A stretch of 64,000 bases of DNA. Origin: Massospora cicadina. Its lineage: Eukaryota > Entomophthoromycota > Entomophthoromycetes > Entomophthorales > Entomophthoraceae. Every line of letters starts with the position of its first letter. The first letter of the stretch is position 1. The position numbers were made by a program, and so were the translations under genes. The DNA is taken from the NCBI GenBank assembly GCA_022478985.1, contig JAKSZP010008001.1, positions 1 through 64,000 on the forward strand. The letters run 5' to 3'. The notes below the pieces were generated by a model that was not told the origin of the DNA, did no database searches, and saw nothing but the letters and a program-made list of their open reading frames with translations. Below are positions 33,737-46,993 of this stretch, one piece after another.

Positions 33737-34268
33737 GTCACGATTCTGATATGACTGAACAATGAGCCCTAAGTTATTATGGTGGAATGGTTAGAATCCG
33801 TCAAGCTTGATATGAGTAATTTTTTGAGCACCTTGAGATGAAGCAATATTGGGTTGAAGATATTGATGCGTGATGAATAGATGAGAAATCGCCTCAAATT
33901 GAGCAATTATGAAATTAACAAATGAAGAATTGCTGGAACCAATGAGATACAGCGAGTTAAATTACTAAGCCAAGGAAGAGGTGTCATCTGAAGTCACTGA
34001 AATATAAACGAGATGAGATGATTGACTAGAGAAGGTTGTTAGTAGTTTATAAGTGAGCAGAACAGCGAGGATCCACTGTATTTGAATATATTTAATAATA
34101 GAGGGTTGCAGTAGCAAAATCTATATTTATTTAAAGTATATTCTGTTGTTTCAAGGATGATGATCATATTATCGTTGGTCCTATTGCTCAGTGGGTTGAA
34201 CCCTGTGCAAAAATCCTTTAACATATCTCTAAAATACCGCCAATCTTATAGCAGTGGTGCTCACTATA
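33737..34268 (+). repeat. LTR of G2 (532 bp)
   Basis: Starts TGTCACGATTCTGATATGAC directly at the end of X5 similarity and ends GTGGTGCTCACTATA. The reverse complement of this end (TGTAGTGAGCACCA) marks three other positions: 42521, 49379 and 58602. A gag-like frame follows downstream on the same strand, so this is probably a 5' LTR. Confidence 0.55.
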
Positions 34269-34279
34269 GGTTGCCCATT

Positions 34280-35150
34280 GATCAATCACAATAACAATAA
34301 AATTCCTCAGTCGCTGGCCATGTCATATTAGGCTTACTCTGGCAAGGAGTCTTTACAAAATGCTGCAACCATTGAATATGCAGAACTCAAACTTGCCTTG
34401 TATGCTGTGCTCCAATGGAAGCAAGAGTTTCTGTAGAAGGTTTGTATTGATAAGCTACCTCCATTTTATTGCAATAGGAACATCCATGGATTCTTTAAGC
34501 AATTTGAGTTTGCAGTAGAAGGAGCTTCAGATCAGCATAAAGCCAATTTTTTAATATCCACCTTGGATGTCAGAAGTGCTGACCAAGTTACTTGCTACCT
34601 TCCCACCAGTTCTGTTACCTATCAAAAAGTGAAGGAAATTGTGTTGTATTTGGGAGGAACTTCAAAAATGGCACAGCAGAAGGCCAAGCTCTTAACCATT
34701 GGGTTTCAGCATAATAGGACTGTCTGAATTTTAACCAGATGGAATCCTCCAATAATTTATCATTATTTGGGATGATATGGCCAATCCTGGCAGAATGGCT
34801 TATTGACTGAATTTTGTATGATTTGATATGATTGCTGGTTAGTTGCTCCCCAATTTGGGTTGAGCCAAAATTAGTATTCCACCGAGTTTGGTATTTAGGT
34901 TTTAGTGGGGCCAATTGGTGGCCCCAAATTAGTATAAGGATCACTGGCGACTAATAGCTGAGGATGATCCAATTGATATCAGTCAGCATAACCAGTGGTT
35001 GACGCCAACGGCCATTTATGGGCAGTTGTGGGATTTCTGGCAGAAAGCCAATGTATTTGCTTCAAATGTTCGCTGCCTGAACTGATTATTCGATGTTAGT
35101 GGATCTGACAATTTATGAGTTTGAGGTGGCCGAGGTTGTTTCTGGTGCCT
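34280..35150 (+). pseudogene. G2 gag-like remnant
   Basis: Frame pieces near 34375-34740 read YAELKLALYAVLQWKQEF, FFKQFEFAVEGASDQHKANF and VTCYLPTSSVTYQKVKEIV, the helical style of Gypsy gag matrix/capsid regions. A cysteine pair CFKC occurs near 35060. No pol follows. Identification as gag is from position after the LTR and general character, not from a diagnostic motif. Confidence 0.42.
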
Positions 35151-35529
35151 CATTTATTTAGATAAGACAAGAATAGATGTCAGCAAGATGCTGAGATATT
35201 CTGAGTCAAGTGAGCGACTGAAATAGTTTCTGTAACGCACTGGCTCCTTCCAATGAGCCACAAATGAGTTAGGCAACAGGATATGTTAAAGACCATAAGG
35301 CTGACATGACTCCTGATACTACTCTCCTAGTGCGCGCGCTACAAGATTGGACAAGCACCCCCTGGAAGACAGTTGCAAGTATATTTAACCCCAGCAACAT
35401 GCCTTGACTCCAAGACAAGGTATAGAGGGAGGCAATAGCCCTCCCAAGCTCACTCTTAAAGTTCAATTCTTGTTGATTTAAGCCAAACATGGCTGCAGTT
35501 AGGCAATATCTTAAAATAAACCCAAATTA
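35151..35529. other. Possible second LTR or leader, left of LINE C
   Basis: Contains GTATATTTAACCCC near 35385 followed by a C/T-rich leader, which resembles an LTR promoter, but I find no partner copy and no ends. Confidence 0.3.
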
Positions 35530-35604
35530 CAAATATATAAATTTTAAAATTTTAAGTTTATTGCGGGGAAGGCCGACCATGGGACGGACACTTCTGAATA
35601 TGAC

Positions 35605-36661
35605 TCAGACGAGACAAAACTTAGTACCAGGGGAGGCACCCCAGAGAAGCGATGCTATCTCTTGTTGCCAGCGGGAACGCCACTTATGGGAAGGGGAGGA
35701 ACGTGTAGGGGACGTAGCCACTATTGAGCACGTGGAGGAAGGGGTCTGATTTGATGAACCAGACTGGGAACCAGGAGGAGACCAGCTGTCAGCGACGCGG
35801 TAGGAGATATCCAAACATCCACACTTGAAAGTGATCCACCAAATGAGACCGGAATCTGTGGACAGCTTCAGGGAGGGTGGGGATGGATCCAGCGATGGCA
35901 TCCAAGACAATCGTGTGGATAGTCCACATGGCGATTGCAACCACCAGAGCACGGAGGGAGGGTGGGAGGGGGAGGACATTGATGAAACAAACATATCTCT
36001 TGACAGACTGAAGGGATGTGTTTGATCCTGGCCTAGCAGACGTTGGACTTCGCGCCATATTACTTTAGAGGTGGGGCACTTCTCCAGGCGGTGAAACAGC
36101 GTTCCATACTGGCCACACACGACACAGGATGAGTGTAAAGCATTAGAGCACTCATCTGTACGATACACCCGCCTCAGGTAGTGCCACACATGGGAGCGGA
36201 CTTGAGGCTGCAACAGAGGATGGTGTGCATATTTCCAGATAGTCTTTTGGGTCTCAGTGGAATAAGGGATGTCCATCATGTCCAGGTAATCCATCCTGGA
36301 TAGGATTTGGGGTCGAATGGGGATCACGCCATCATGGATGGGTAGCCCCTGTACCTCTTGTGTGAACTGAGGAGAGGGGCGGCCTCTTTGGGTTGTATGT
36401 CCACTAATACGAATTCTCCACTCTGCGCTTCGCATGGGGAGTAGGATTCGTTTGTAGTGGGTTTTGGTCCCGTGAGAACCTGTGGCTGATGTGTGTGATG
36501 CGAGGTATTTATCAAGGAGTGGGGGTTTGATGGATTGTTGAGGCCCAAGGCTCGGGAGAAGTTGGAGTGGGCCGCGCGGGACCAGTGTTGGGATGGGAGT
36601 GTAGGAGCAGTGACGGCCGCAATCCAGGTGCCCAGGATCTTGGCGGCATGAGCTTTGAAGT
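35605..36661 (-). pseudogene. LINE C ORF2, C-terminal thumb and zinc finger
   Basis: Open segment 36435-35605 carries SGHTTQRGRPSPQFTQEVQG and the finger CVVCGQYGTLFHRLEKC (C-x2-C-x7-H-x4-C, about 36125-36075). Upstream pieces between 36700 and 36435 (MGLLDFKAHAAKILGTWIAA) match LINE A. The zinc finger is in one frame here, whereas LINE A has it split. Confidence 0.85.
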
Positions 36662-36709
36662 CAAGTAGGCCCATGCCACCATGATGATGAGGGCCAAACA
36701 TGACCTCTT

Positions 36710-38108
<1,399 letters not shown>

Positions 38109-39471
38109 TATTTCTGGGTATCAGAAAATGGTGCAGATATGAGCTTAGTCGAGAAATTCTGCCACTTTGGCCAGCTGAATTGGTTTGGCTCAGTATAGCT
38201 CAGAGTAAAATTTTTACATTTCGATTGCTACTTAAGCCAGTGTGTCCACAATAGAATTATCCAATCTTTGCACCTGTGTGCAGGCCACGCTCTGGCGTGG
38301 TGCGAAAATTTTTTTAAAGAAATATGTGGTGTACTTGTTGCCTTTTGTGATGCGTGTGGCCCTGTATTGAACACAAACCTGATGTTTGTGTTGCCTTTCG
38401 AGTGCGTTGAGGTGGGCGGCTGCCTCCGCCCACTTCCAGCCCCATGCAGGGCTGTATCCTGTAGCTGGAATGTTGGACTCCAAGTGTGCCAATTCCGCCA
38501 GAGCGTGCGAGATAACTGCCAATGTGGCTTGTGAGCATCTGGAGAAGAGATGGCGAGAGTGGCAGATGGTGTCCTCTTTGAAAGTTGCCCATGTGGAAAT
38601 GGGGTCCGCGCAAAATGTTGCAACAAAATGATTTTGCCAAAGTTGCCTCTTCCACCCACGTGGAAAATCCTGGCAATGTGAGCTCGGGGGGCAGATTTTG
38701 CACCAATGTGGGGCCTTAGCAACCGTGACAGGTAGGTGGTAGGTTATTGAGACCAGTTGGTGGTCAGAGAATTCCATTTTTGTTGGTTTAAAGTGGGAGA
38801 TGTGGGGTTGGAATTTCGCTGGCATTAGAATAAGGTCGATGCGGGTCATGGACCTTAATTGGCTGTTGTGGATGTGGGGATAAATCATGTTTTCGAGCAG
38901 CGGGGCATGTTGTGGCAGCGCATCCAATAAATAAGGGTAGCCTTTAGAACGCGTAGTTCTACGTGACCCTGTGGGGCATGGGGTGAGGGAGGCCACCAGT
39001 CTGTTGGTGAGGTTAGCCAACAATTAATGTTGATGACTAGGAAAGAATCAGGGGGTAACGGGAGGGATTTGACTGATGAGAAAAATTCCTGACGCTCGTG
39101 TGCACCATTTGGGGCATAGATGTTGACAATTGCTTATGTCAGCCCACAAGAAGGTGACGACAAGCACTCGGCCATTTAGGAATGTTTCTGAGGATTTGAA
39201 TTTGAAAAAAATTATTTTTCCAAATTTGTACCCCACAGTGCTTTGACCAAAAGGGTAGGGATGGGAGGAGCATTGTTTTCCAAGCTTCCTCAGAACCTCG
39301 TGGACAGTGGAACTCCTGGATGGCCAGTATATCCACGGGTAGATTGTGTTGTAAAAAGCTCAGTTTCCTAGCCCGGGATGGGGAGGCCTTGAGTCCAATG
39401 ATATTCAACATCCCAGAGTGAAGGTTTCCCCCATCGCACCTTAGGTGTGAGGGGTGGGCCCCTGGGACCAC
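38109..39471 (-). pseudogene. LINE C ORF2, endonuclease and linker
   Basis: LNIIGLKASPSRARKLSF and VDILAIQEFHCP (39471-39139) are the N-terminal APE motifs; MTRIDLILMPAKF and FSDHQLVSI (39023-38232) the C-terminal ones. The central GDFN-type strand falls in the frame gap around 39025-39060 (WLTSPT..). Two or more frameshifts. The linker piece at about 38700-38230 aligns with the first 450 bases of LINE A. Confidence 0.85.
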
Positions 39472-39793
39472 CAGCCTCTTCTAGGTCCCCACGGGCTTTC
39501 ACAGCAGCGCGGGTGTTAGCAGCAACACTATCAGAGTTTTTGTTGATTTTTGTGGAAAGAGTCACTTTGGCTTTGGCCTTTGCTTTTTGTTTTCCCGACG
39601 TCAGATGAATTGCGGTGTGGATGAGTTTGGTTCACCATCTAGCAGGTCAAAAAAATTTCTCAGTTGGGATAGGTCCCAAGTCAGTTTTGACTGGAGATTG
39701 GGTGCAACAATTGGATGAGATCGAATCTCCCATCAGATCCTCAGATTGAGTGGCCCGCTTGGCATGGGCTTCCCAATCTGATTGGATGATGGA

Positions 39794-40850
39794 TTACTGA
39801 GTTGCTTCCGCCGCGAAGGTCTCCATGTCCTCCTGGCGTTGTGAGTGTGGGATAGCGGTGGTGACCTTGGCCACTTCCTTGGCCGCGGCCCTACAGGCCT
39901 GCTTGGCCTTCTTCCGCTCCTGCGGGGAGATAGGCTTTACCAATAGGTAGCAGCCTTGTGCTCCCCACGGGAAAGCCTCCTTGGTGCTTGCGGTTGGTTT
40001 GTAGTGCACCTCTCCGTTGGCCATGGCCACAGAGGGGTGCTCCTGGAATGTGACACCCTCCTTGATGGGGCATGCGTGCGCCTTGTGGCTGAACGTGTCA
40101 CAGTGGGTGCAAATGGGGGGCGCGCTGTCCACGGTCACCCAAAATGGGTGGGTGGTATGCCCTGCGATATTAATAAACGTGGAGTGCGGGATCTGGGTTA
40201 GGTCCTTTGCAATCTCCTCAGTTGGGGTCAGAACTGCGATGGCTTTGCCGGTGCACAGGTGTGGCATCAGCATGAAACGTTGCATTTTGAAAGATTGTAT
40301 TTCGCCATATATGGCGAGACCATCTTTCAGGTGTTGCTCCAAAATGTCACGTTTTACCGTAGTAGGCAAAAAGTCAAACGTGAGAATAATTTGGTTTGAT
40401 TTTGTCCATCTGGTGCGTTTAGTTTTGATGACCCGTTGCCCTTCAGGGAGGTCAACCACTATGCACACCACTGTAGCCTCGTCTGCTGCTATTTTTCTTT
40501 TGAAACCTAGGTCCAGCCAACCGCGTGACATGGAGTGAGGTGCAACGTACACCGCAGTCAGGAAAATTTTGTGTACATCTTCAAAAAATTTTTCCCATAG
40601 GGCCATTTTTTGGATGTCCAGATACACACAGATTCCAAATTCCACCGACAAAAGTGGCTGGGAATGTGGCGTGTTGATGTACTGGTTGCATCGTGCTTGC
40701 CATGCGAGTATCTCCGGGGGAAATTGTGACCGCCAGTTTTTTTAGAATTTTTTCTATTCCGCCGGATTCTCTGGGGCGTTTTTGAACGTTAGAGGCCGCG
40801 GGCCTTCCGCCTGCTCCTCTTGCCTTGCTTGCCCAACTGCTCCCAGACAT
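39794..40850 (-). pseudogene. LINE C ORF1 (gag-like, CCHC), one frameshift
   Basis: ATG at 40850, 97 bases after the 5' end: MSGSSWASKARGAGGRPAAS. The frame shifts near 40640 to a 285-codon open segment ending at 39794. That segment contains LPTTVKRDILEQHLKDGLAI, LCTGKAIAVLTP, one CCHC knuckle CTHCDTFSHKAHACP (about 40114-40070) and a basic coiled C-terminus. The layout equals LINE B ORF1. It would package or chaperone the LINE RNA. Confidence 0.87.
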
Positions 40851-40964
40851 GGGCGCAGACTAATCCCCTCCTATGAGATTATCAAACTAGATTTAGTCTT
40901 GAATTGAATGGGTTGCAAAAGTGTTTGCAACGAGAAAGAAAAATTCCAAATATATGAATTTTAA

Positions 40965-41462
40965 GTTCTTTATTTAATATTTAACCAAGTTGATAGAAGA
41001 CAGAACTGAGGAGCCTCCAGCTCTCAGTTCCTTCCCTATATACATAGGCTAAAAGCTAAAATAAAATATAATATAAGCTTATGGTGCCAACTTGAATAAT
41101 GTTTGGTGTAAACCTTACAGCAGGATCGCGGAATCTTTACTTAATGATTCTGTGCAAGTTCTGATCCTCAACAGTTCCACACCAGTTCCATTTTGAATCC
41201 TGATCAAACCGCGAAACTCCCAAGCACCTGTTTCATTCCATTCTTGATTCGAATCCAAATTGAATCTCAAAACTACCCATTTTTCTCGTTTTCTGTTTTG
41301 TTCCAATTTGGACGCCCATCTTGCTCCTTGGCCTACTCCAAGCTCCGGCCCCTTAGGCGTCCTTGCCAGAACCAGCGCCCCCTCCTCCTCCATACATACA
41401 GACACAGCCTGCCCTGTCTTACCAAAGATCAGGGCAATGTGATGCTGAGGATAGACCTCAAT
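40965..41462. other. Unassigned stretch right of LINE C
   Basis: No domain recognised. A C-rich patch at about 41320-41400 has an accidental open frame on each strand. Confidence 0.4.
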
Positions 41463-41850
41463 TGTCACAGTTTCCACCTCATTATTATCAATTCAAAGGT
41501 CAAATACAAATTTGATGCTTATTTAGATTATTTATTTATATGGCTCATTGGCAACTTAAGTCTGAGGATGAGCCAAAACTAATTTGGACATTGGGAAGGA
41601 TAGAGCAAGAGGGTCGACACCAGGGAAGAGATAATATAAAAAGAAGTAGTAGATAAGAAAATAAGTGGTTGGCTGGAAGAACCAGTGGAAGAGCCAATAG
41701 GTCAGCAGTGGGCGCAGTAGCCCTTTTGTAAATAGTATAAATACCCGGCGCTTCCGTTTCAATAAAGATCTCCCTTTGCCTATTCTACCATTGTTTATAA
41801 GTTTATTATTTATTTTGTTGGTTGGAGTATAGGCTAGGGGATCCCCAAAT
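41463..41850 (+). repeat. Probable LTR with TATA box and poly(A) signal
   Basis: Starts TGTCACAG at 41463. AGTATAAATACCCGGCGC at about 41737 is followed 20 bases on by CAATAAAGATC (about 41760), the promoter and polyadenylation arrangement of an LTR. TGGCACGATTGAAACGCC right after it (about 41850) could be a tRNA primer-binding site. I see no second LTR of this type in the window. Confidence 0.45.
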
Positions 41851-42520
41851 GGCACGATTGAAACGCCAAGGGGTTAGTCAGCGCTTCTAGCCTGGACGCC
41901 TAAGGTGAAAAGGCAAGGGCTAACCAGTCTTCATACTGGTTAGCCTGCCAAATAGCAGAGCCCATAATCAAATTTCTGTCAATTCCTTTAAAATTTCTTT
42001 AGCCACCTCTCTAGGTCTGGCTACTCGGCTCACTTGGGGAGTGATTTCAGTCATCATCTCTGAAATAGCGGTAAAAGCAGGTGGCATGTTTCTTAGGGTA
42101 GTTATATTTTCAATTATTGTACAAGGAGTTCTTTCTTTGGCATCTGTCGTTGCATATGGCTCACAAACACATTTGTGAGCTTTTAACTCTTTGACCTGTT
42201 TAATCAGCCGCTCAATATCAGTGCTGAAAGCTATTAAATGAACGCAATCTGCTTCACGCTCCATATTCAAAAACAAGAATTCTCAAATTAAGTCCCCTTC
42301 TTTATCTTTAATGATGTTACTTTTTTAAAGTAACTCATTACCAAAAATCATGACATTATTGATCCTGTCCTTCATCTTGGTGACTCTTTTTTCCAAGGCT
42401 GAAAATTCTCGTTGATCCACTGAGTTCAGGGCGTTATAATTAACAGTTGCCAACTCCATCCATAGTTTTCTTATCTTGTCTTTATATGAGATCCTTCTAA
42501 ATTCTTCTACTCAACTACAC
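41851..42520 (-). pseudogene. Gag-like N-terminal coiled-coil remnant after the 42521 LTR
   Basis: Read on the minus strand from the LTR edge: NSVDQREFSALEKRVTKMKD, then the open piece 42276-41968 with DIERLIKQVKELKAH and EMMTEITPQVSRVARPREV. The heptad-like pattern suggests a coiled coil, as in many gag N-termini. The call as gag rests on its place right after the LTR. Confidence 0.4.
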
Positions 42521-43074
42521 CCCTGTAGTGAGCACCACTTTGTAAAAATCTATAGGCTTTTGATTATTTTTGGCCAACAACCCCTAAAAATTATTACTTG
42601 CACAGGTTTGAGTTTGTGCAATTCTTCCACATTGTATGATAGTTGATATAATCAGTTGATAATAGTATGATGACTATTATCCATAGTTGAATGGAAGTAT
42701 TAGATCCCAGCCCAATGCTCGGCCAGTATTTCCTATCAAAATACTTGTGATGTCTTATAATAGGGATTTGTTCCCTCATACCATATAATCCAATCTTCTC
42801 TTAGATTCCCATTTACAGTTTCTCTGGTTTGACACACAGTCAGCAGCAATCCTCAATTTGGTTCTGCTTCTTCCCTTGATCCACGCTCAGACTCTTACTC
42901 TTTTCTCTAAAGAGTATCCCAATTATTGCACACAGCAATAATATCCCTAATAAAGAATAGAACAAAAGGATGCTGATAAAGTTTACTAAGCTGAGATATA
43001 TTATATGCTGTTTTTTATTAGTTAGTTCTAGGATTTTTATAGTGGGGAATTTGCCGCCCAACCATTGGTTGACA
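42521..43074 (-). repeat. LTR (minus orientation), pol-LTR-gag junction
   Basis: On the plus strand the edge reads TGTAGTGAGCACCAC at 42521, the reverse complement of the G2 LTR end. The other edge is probably TTGACA at 43074 (TGTCAACC in the sense direction). A pol remnant lies on its upstream side and a gag-like frame on its downstream side, all in one orientation. Confidence 0.45.
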
Positions 43075-43099
43075 ACTCCTAGATGAAACAGTAGCCATT

Positions 43100-46000
43100 G
43101 CCATTAAATCACCCATCCTTATCTCAGCAGCGATGGTCTTCCCCATCCTGGCTAGAATTTCGTTGTTGGACATCCTCAAGAACTAAAGTGGAAAGAGTTG
43201 GAAATGTGCCCCTAACGTTTTCCTCTTGATCCAAGCGAACCAAACATATTTGGCAAGCGACCTGCTTAGGTAATGGGACTTGTTACTTTTTAAGGCAGGT
43301 CGTGAACCAGCTGATCAATTTACTAGTTGCAAATGGCAGCACTTGCCTCACAACTTACTCCTTAAATTCCTGGATGTATAGTGATGAAACCTGACCAATC
43401 CCATTTGGTACACCTGATAGTTAATCGACTATCAGATGCCCCTATTTCGTCAGCAACTCTGCCCAACAAGATCTTAAGCATTTGTCCAGATCAATCCATG
43501 ATGGATCTTTTAAGGCGAATATCCTAAAATCCCCCAAACATAGTTACCCAGAAATCAGGGTCAACTGATTTCTAATTCAACTCGCATTATGGAATTAACC
43601 TCTAGCGATTTCTGGTAATCTAGCTGGCTGGGAATATGGGCAAAAATCCCAACACTGCCATAATGGCAACTGTAGGTAATCATGAGAGACAATCTGCATT
43701 CTGGTGTTTAGCCCCTCAGCTGGCGTACTATCATGAACTCATAAGCTTGGAGCTTCAGTGACCATTGCGCAAGCCACCCTTCATGTTCTCAGAGATTCTG
43801 CAACCAACTCAAGGATTCATGATCAGTTACCACTTTTAATCTTACTCTGTATAGGTATACCCAAAGCAGCTTATATGTATATATCACCTCTAAACACTCC
43901 CACAAGGCCACATTATAATTTCGTTCATGTGAATTTAAGCTTAGGCTACAAAATGTGATGAGGTGCTCCACGCCATCATCATCCTTATAGGATAAGATTG
44001 CCCTACGGCAGAAAGTGAAGCATCCATTTGCACGGTAAAATCTTTTTTGAAATTGGGGTATTGCAAAACTGGCGCACTAGTCAACACTGTCTGAAAGACG
44101 GCAAAAGCGTTTTGACATCATTCTGTCCAATCAAAAGAGGCGTTTTTCTTCAATAACTCAAAGAGCAGCGTTCTAATGCAGCTGAACTTAGAAAGAATTG
44201 CTGGTAGTAACTGACTATCCCCAAAAATCCTGAACATCCCGCTTATTGCCTGGTCAAGTCATCTTACATATAGCTTCCACCTTTTCCAGCTGAGGTTTGA
44301 GCCCTTTATAGTCTACCACGAACCAGATGTATTCCAATTGTTTCTTAAAAAATGTCTCTTCTGAGTTTTTGATTTTTTGTTGGCTTCAGAGAGTTGATGG
44401 AACACTTGTTACAAGCGGTTGAGATGCTCCTTGAAAGTTCGCAAGAACATTTTGATATTGTTAGGGTAGACTAGAAGGCAGGACAGCTTTAGGTCAACCA
44501 AGATGGTGTCCATCGCCAGCTGGAACGTAGCCAGGGCGCTGCACAACCCCTAAGGCATACACATGGGCTGGAACAACCCCATTGAGGTGATTATGGCACA
44601 CCTCTCCTGTTCTGGAACTGTCAACTCAATATTCCAGTATCCTGATTCTCAAGTCTATAGCATAAAAATAGTTAGCACCTCCCAGCCAACTTAAAACATC
44701 AACAATCCATGGAAGCAGATTTGAATCTTTTTTTGTGATGTTGTTAAGCTTCTGTTAGTCAATTACTACTTGGTTGGTGTCATCCTTTTTCTTAACAATA
44801 AGTACTTGTGAGGCCCAGGGACTCTTGCATGGCTCTAGAATTCCCTGTTAAATCAATTTATCTACTTCCTCAGATACACCTTCTTCCGCAGCTTTGAAGT
44901 GACGGATAAGTCATAACTAAATGGGAGGGTGTTCTCTCAATCCACCCAATGTACAACTCCACATATGCATCCCAAATCATGGTCATTGGAAGCAAAAATA
45001 CCTCAGTATTTTTTAAACTGGGCCATCGCCCTATCTTTCTGTTCCTCTGACAGCCAGATAGAGCTTCCCACAGAACCACGTTCAATATGCCAGATGAGCT
45101 TTTTACTGATAGGCCAAGATCCTCCCAAGAACCAAAATCATGAATATTGTGAACCTCATTAATATGAGTAAGGTGCAAATAATCCACCAGTTGGTGCCTT
45201 TAAACCATCAGCAAATCCTTCTGTAGGATAGCTATTAATACCTTCAATTCCTTCTGCCCTGGTAGCAGTAGTCCAGGAGCCACATGGGGTTCAAACTGAA
45301 ATTTTTAGTATAGGTCCCATAATTTCACCATACAGCCCTTCAGGGATATCTATTTCAAGCTCTGTCCCTATAATGACCTGATTCTTAGAAGTATGCTTAA
45401 AGCATTCACAGCCTGTAGAGAATTTGTCATACTCAAAAATCTGGTTAGGCAGAGCTTGGGTCCTTTGCTTCATCCACGAATATTGAACAGGAATCACGCC
45501 GTTGCTATATGCAAGATTAACTTGACTAGAGCGGATGGGGCTTTGGGACTCCATTGGGGGTGAATTAAATGGGGATCTGTTGCTCAATAACGTTAAATGT
45601 TTCTTCCGACATATTAACCACCACCATAAATTGCTGCATGAACATGGCCCCAATCAACATGTCATAATTATTATAATCCAGAACCACCGCCGGTGCGCAT
45701 GCAGCAACTGAACCAAAATTTAGAGGCAACGCGCTGTAAGCGCCCTCTGACACAGTTTTGTGCTCCCACGGGCCCATACACTAATCAATGCTCTACATCA
45801 GGATTCAGCAGAAGTTTAGCCACAAGCTTGGTGATATTATTAACTGAAGCGGCATTATCTATAATTTCTCATAGTTTTTATGTTCTATAAAAATGTCACA
45901 GTATGTACACTCCAAGTAAGAAGGACCTTTAATGTTTATTACATGCGCATCCAAGGGCTTTTATCAAGAAAAGTGATGATACTGGCACCGACCTGAGGAT

Positions 46001-46990
46001 ATTTCTAAATGATTTCCTCTACTGACATTGCAACATTAACCCCTTCTAATGCGGCAGCATCTTTTAAGGGTTTGATTTTGCCCATGACATTACGCTCAAG
46101 TATCTTACAGTCGTACAGTTTTGATATAATCTGTTGAGAACCTGAGTCTGTATTTGTCCTGTCTCTATCCAGGTGGAAGTCTGGGGAATCGCTGATGGTT
46201 AGTTGGTATAATATGTTGTCAGAGTGAGTACCAGTGCTGTTATAAAGGGACTGGTTGGAAATACCAGGGACAAATAAATTTAGAACAGTGGAGGTAAAGC
46301 GTCCCGTTTCTACTCCACTCAAACTTTTCCCTGTTCAGTCAGGACTATTGGTAATGCATAGGCATGTATGTTGCAGAAGAAGCTAGCCGCATAAAGACCT
46401 CTTTTACTTTAAGAAAAGCAGGTGTTTGTATATGGCTCACGTATTTTTTGTCACCCCCAAAAACTAGTACAATAATTAACTGGGGATTGTAATTTGACTG
46501 AGGACAAATCAGTTGAACATAGCAAGGGAGGAAAGGAACTGCCAAAGTGTCGAGTGACCAAGTATTCACTGATGTATTATAACCAAATCATTGCTGTCTA
46601 TTTCCCAAAGAGTATTTGGTGATGTTTGCAGAGGCTTTTAGTCATACGTTGGGAGCACTAAAGTGATGGATAACCTGCGTAAATAGTTGAATTTTTGCAA
46701 TATGATCGCACTATCTTGCATAATTGGGGACCATAGAATTTTATGGCTCATAATATGGCTTAACAGCTGCCATCATTTTGGTGCTCACATCCGCGTTGGT
46801 CAAAATATCTTCTCCCACTAATATGTGGGCCTCAGTTGTGAATTGCTCCACAAACTCCACCATAGACTTGTTTTGTTGAAATTATATGGTTTAAAGATTC
46901 AGCCTTGAACTTCTTTCACTTGATCTCACTTTGAGCGAATTTTATAAAAACTTTTATATTACCTCCACCATCTGGCCACGCCCATTTCCA
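43100..46990 (-). pseudogene. G3: Gypsy gag-pol remnant
   Basis: In sense order: gag-like TKMMAAVKPYYEP at about 46800; protease-like YDMLIGAMFMQQF at about 45680-45640; RT with KKKDDTNQVVID at about 44800-44760 and later KVEAICKMT; RNase H at about 44140-43790 (ASFDWTE.CQNAFAVFQ, MDASLSAVG); an integrase-finger-like ACQICLVRLDQ at about 43260. The integrase core is missing: only 0.7 kb separates RNase H from the LTR at 43074. Heavily mutated, with almost no open segment over 120 codons. Confidence 0.65.
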
Positions 46991-46993
46991 AAA

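Noticed and set aside
42840..43061. 73-codon minus-strand frame with a strong membrane segment, possible env gene
   Set aside because: It lies inside the sequence bounded as an LTR (42521-43074) and has no signal peptide or further env features.
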